Made by a program: the position numbers and the translations under genes. Below, in pieces: positions 62,898 to 64,000 of a stretch of 64,000 nt of DNA. How positions within the stretch are numbered: position 1 is the first letter of the stretch; each line of letters starts with the position of its first letter. The DNA is taken from the NCBI GenBank assembly GCA_002256245.1, contig NKIU01000014.1, positions 1-64,000 on the forward strand. Direction: 5' to 3'. The stretch comes from Pseudorhodobacter sp. PARRP1 (GTDB lineage: Bacteria > Pseudomonadota > Alphaproteobacteria > Rhodobacterales > Rhodobacteraceae). The notes beneath the pieces are model-generated. The model had not been told where the DNA came from and did no database searches. It was given only the letters and a program-made list of their open reading frames with translations.

Positions 62898-64000
62898 GCG
62901 CGGTCGGTCAAGGCACGTGCTGCAACCGGGCGCAGTTTCAGCTTGGTGATGCGGTTTTCGCGGCGTTGTGCCACTTCGATGCGAAAGCCGTGGAAGTGGA
63001 ACACCTGACCTTCGGACGGGATCATCTGGGCTTCGTGGATCACAAGGCCCGCAATGGTGTTGGCTTCGGCATCGGGCAGTTGCCAATCGGTCGCCCGGTT
63101 CAGATCGCGGATGGTCATCGCACCGTCGATAAGATAATCGCCGCCCGCGTCGCGCTTCAGGCTGGAATCGCGGGTGACGACGTCAAATTCATCGGTGATG
63201 TCGCCGACGATTTCTTCCAGAATATCCTCCAGCGTGATCAGCCCCTGAAGCGCGCCATATTCATCGACCACCAGTGCAAAATGCGTGCGCCGCTTGAGAA
63301 ACTCGCGCATCTGTTCATCAAGGTTGGTGGTGTCGGGGATGAAGTAGGGCTTCTTGGCGACCTTCAGAATGTCAAGGTTTTCCAACCCCTCTGGGGCATC
63401 ACCGCGCAGCAGGCGATCCATCTCGCGCAGCAGGTCTTTGGTGTGCACCACGCCCAGAATGTTTTCGGCCTCATCCCGGAACACCGGCAGGCGAGAGTGC
63501 GGCGAGGCCAACATTTGCGCCACAATATCACCGGGCGGATCGTCGGCGTTCAGCATCTCGATCTGGCGGCGGTGGCGCATGATTTCCTCCACCGCGCGGT
63601 CGGACAGATCCAGCGCACCCAGCAGGCGGTCACGGTCTTCCTTTTGCATGGCACCACCGGAGTGGCCCAAAGCGATGGCCCCGGCGATGTCATCGCGCAA
63701 GGCGTCATGCTGGTCTGACAGATCGAAGGTCAGCCCAAACCCGCGCAGGGCGGCTTGTCGCACCACCCGCATCAGGGCGGCGAGCGGGGTAAACAGCCAT
63801 GCCGCGATCAGGCCAAAGCCGCCAAGGCGCGCCAGCGTCGCTTCGGCCGCCGCGGTGCCGACCGCCGAGGGGATCAGGCGGCCCAACACCGCAAGCGCTA
63901 TCCCTGCGGCAAAGGTCAGCCAGCCAAACGCGAATCCCGTCCAGTCGCGGGCTTGCCACAGCAGCCCCGACAGCGCGGCAAGGGCGGTCAGGCTGTGGGC
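62894..64000 (-). CDS. CorC/HlyC-type CBS-domain membrane protein (5' partial)
   Basis: The frame is open through the right edge, so the start is outside; ~368 residues are visible. The N-terminal visible part is hydrophobic (CNNM/DUF21 membrane domain). A CBS pair follows ([29 protein letters not shown], split; [28 protein letters not shown], split) and a C-terminal CorC_HlyC domain ([23 protein letters not shown], split; TIAGLV). Such proteins take part in Mg2+/Co2+ homeostasis; the older name hemolysin is misleading. Convergent 4-bp overlap with the CAP-RTX gene. Confidence 0.88.
   Translation of the reverse strand, partial: AHSLTALAALSGLLWQARDWTGFAFGWLTFAAGIALAVLGRLIPSAVGTAAAEATLARLGGFGLIAAWLFTPLAALMRVVRQAALRGFGLTFDLSDQHDALRDDIAGAIALGHSGGAMQKEDRDRLLGALDLSDRAVEEIMRHRRQIEMLNADDPPGDIVAQMLASPHSRLPVFRDEAENILGVVHTKDLLREMDRLLRGDAPEGLENLDILKVAKKPYFIPDTTNLDEQMREFLKRRTHFALVVDEYGALQGLITLEDILEEIVGDITDEFDVVTRDSSLKRDAGGDYLIDGAMTIRDLNRATDWQLPDAEANTIAGLVIHEAQMIPSEGQVFHFHGFRIEVAQRRENRITKLKLRPVAARALTDRA

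Overview
The window reads as chromosome of a GC-rich alphaproteobacterium of the Rhodobacteraceae (Rhodobacter/Gemmobacter/Tabrizicola-like; genus is a guess). Signs are a gene-transfer-agent-type endolysin/holin pair, a class II DAHP synthase, a DUF1127 mini-protein, a ZapA/coiled-coil pair, an lpxD-acp-ketosynthase block, a methyl-THF methyltransferase/MTHFR pair and LacI-type operators (TGTTAGCGCTAACA-like) at both gap genes. I see no rRNA, tRNA, CRISPR array, IS element or integrase.

Layout. 1-6.3 kb: two tandem paralogous RTX proteins ending in Hint domains; the first is cut by the left edge. 6.3-11.2 kb: a MocA-like nucleotidyltransferase, a dimethylglycine/sarcosine dehydrogenase-family enzyme and a GT39-type glycosyltransferase. 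11.2-16.3 kb: a complete branched-chain amino acid ABC operon on the minus strand (livJ, hairpin, livG, livF, livH, livM). 16.9-22.8 kb: a secreted DUF4189 protein, a GlxA-type regulator, class II aroG, a PAS protein, then yicC-gmk-gamma carbonic anhydrase. 22.9-28.8 kb: central carbon genes (gap, second gap, tkt) with DUF1127, DUF808 and an unlisted 47-residue membrane protein between the gap genes. 29-34.3 kb: coiled coil-zapA-mliC on plus; purL-GNAT-GNAT-bolA-(58-aa ORF)-grxD on minus. 34.3-35 kb: a gene-poor stretch with a candidate structured small RNA. 35-38.5 kb: secreted protein, LysR regulator, acyltransferase, murI. 38.5-39.6 kb: an AT-rich one-gene island coding a candidate HEPN-type protein (RNHAQH motif). 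39.7-48.8 kb: DUF1684, argC, ccmE, endolysin-holin, argS, SPOR protein-nagZ-scpA-scpB-small protein. 48.9-51.1 kb: methyl-THF methyltransferase, MTHFR and a small protein on minus. 51.4-58.6 kb: Ppx/GppA-rlmE, Tat-secreted DUF882 peptidase, L,D-transpeptidase, lpxD-acp-ketosynthase. 58.8-64 kb: IalB-like protein, HerA-like ATPase, CAP-RTX secreted protein, and a CorC-type protein cut by the right edge.

Themes. Envelope biogenesis and cell division recur (murI, nagZ, L,D-transpeptidase, DUF882, lpxD, SPOR, zapA, scpAB), as do one-carbon and methyl metabolism (dimethylglycine-dehydrogenase family, MTHFR, methyltransferase) and type-I-secreted calcium-binding proteins at both ends.

Non-coding structure is rich. 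(i) Two copies, 51 kb apart and inverted, of a composite of two different palindromes whose centres are exactly 51 bp apart in both. (ii) Three copies of a twin-hairpin element placed 5-13 bp after stop codons. (iii) A perfect 9-bp hairpin that buries the ribosome binding site of the endolysin gene. (iv) Several minus-strand intrinsic terminators with no gene assigned upstream. All calls rest on reading the sequence and memory of families; no searches were run.
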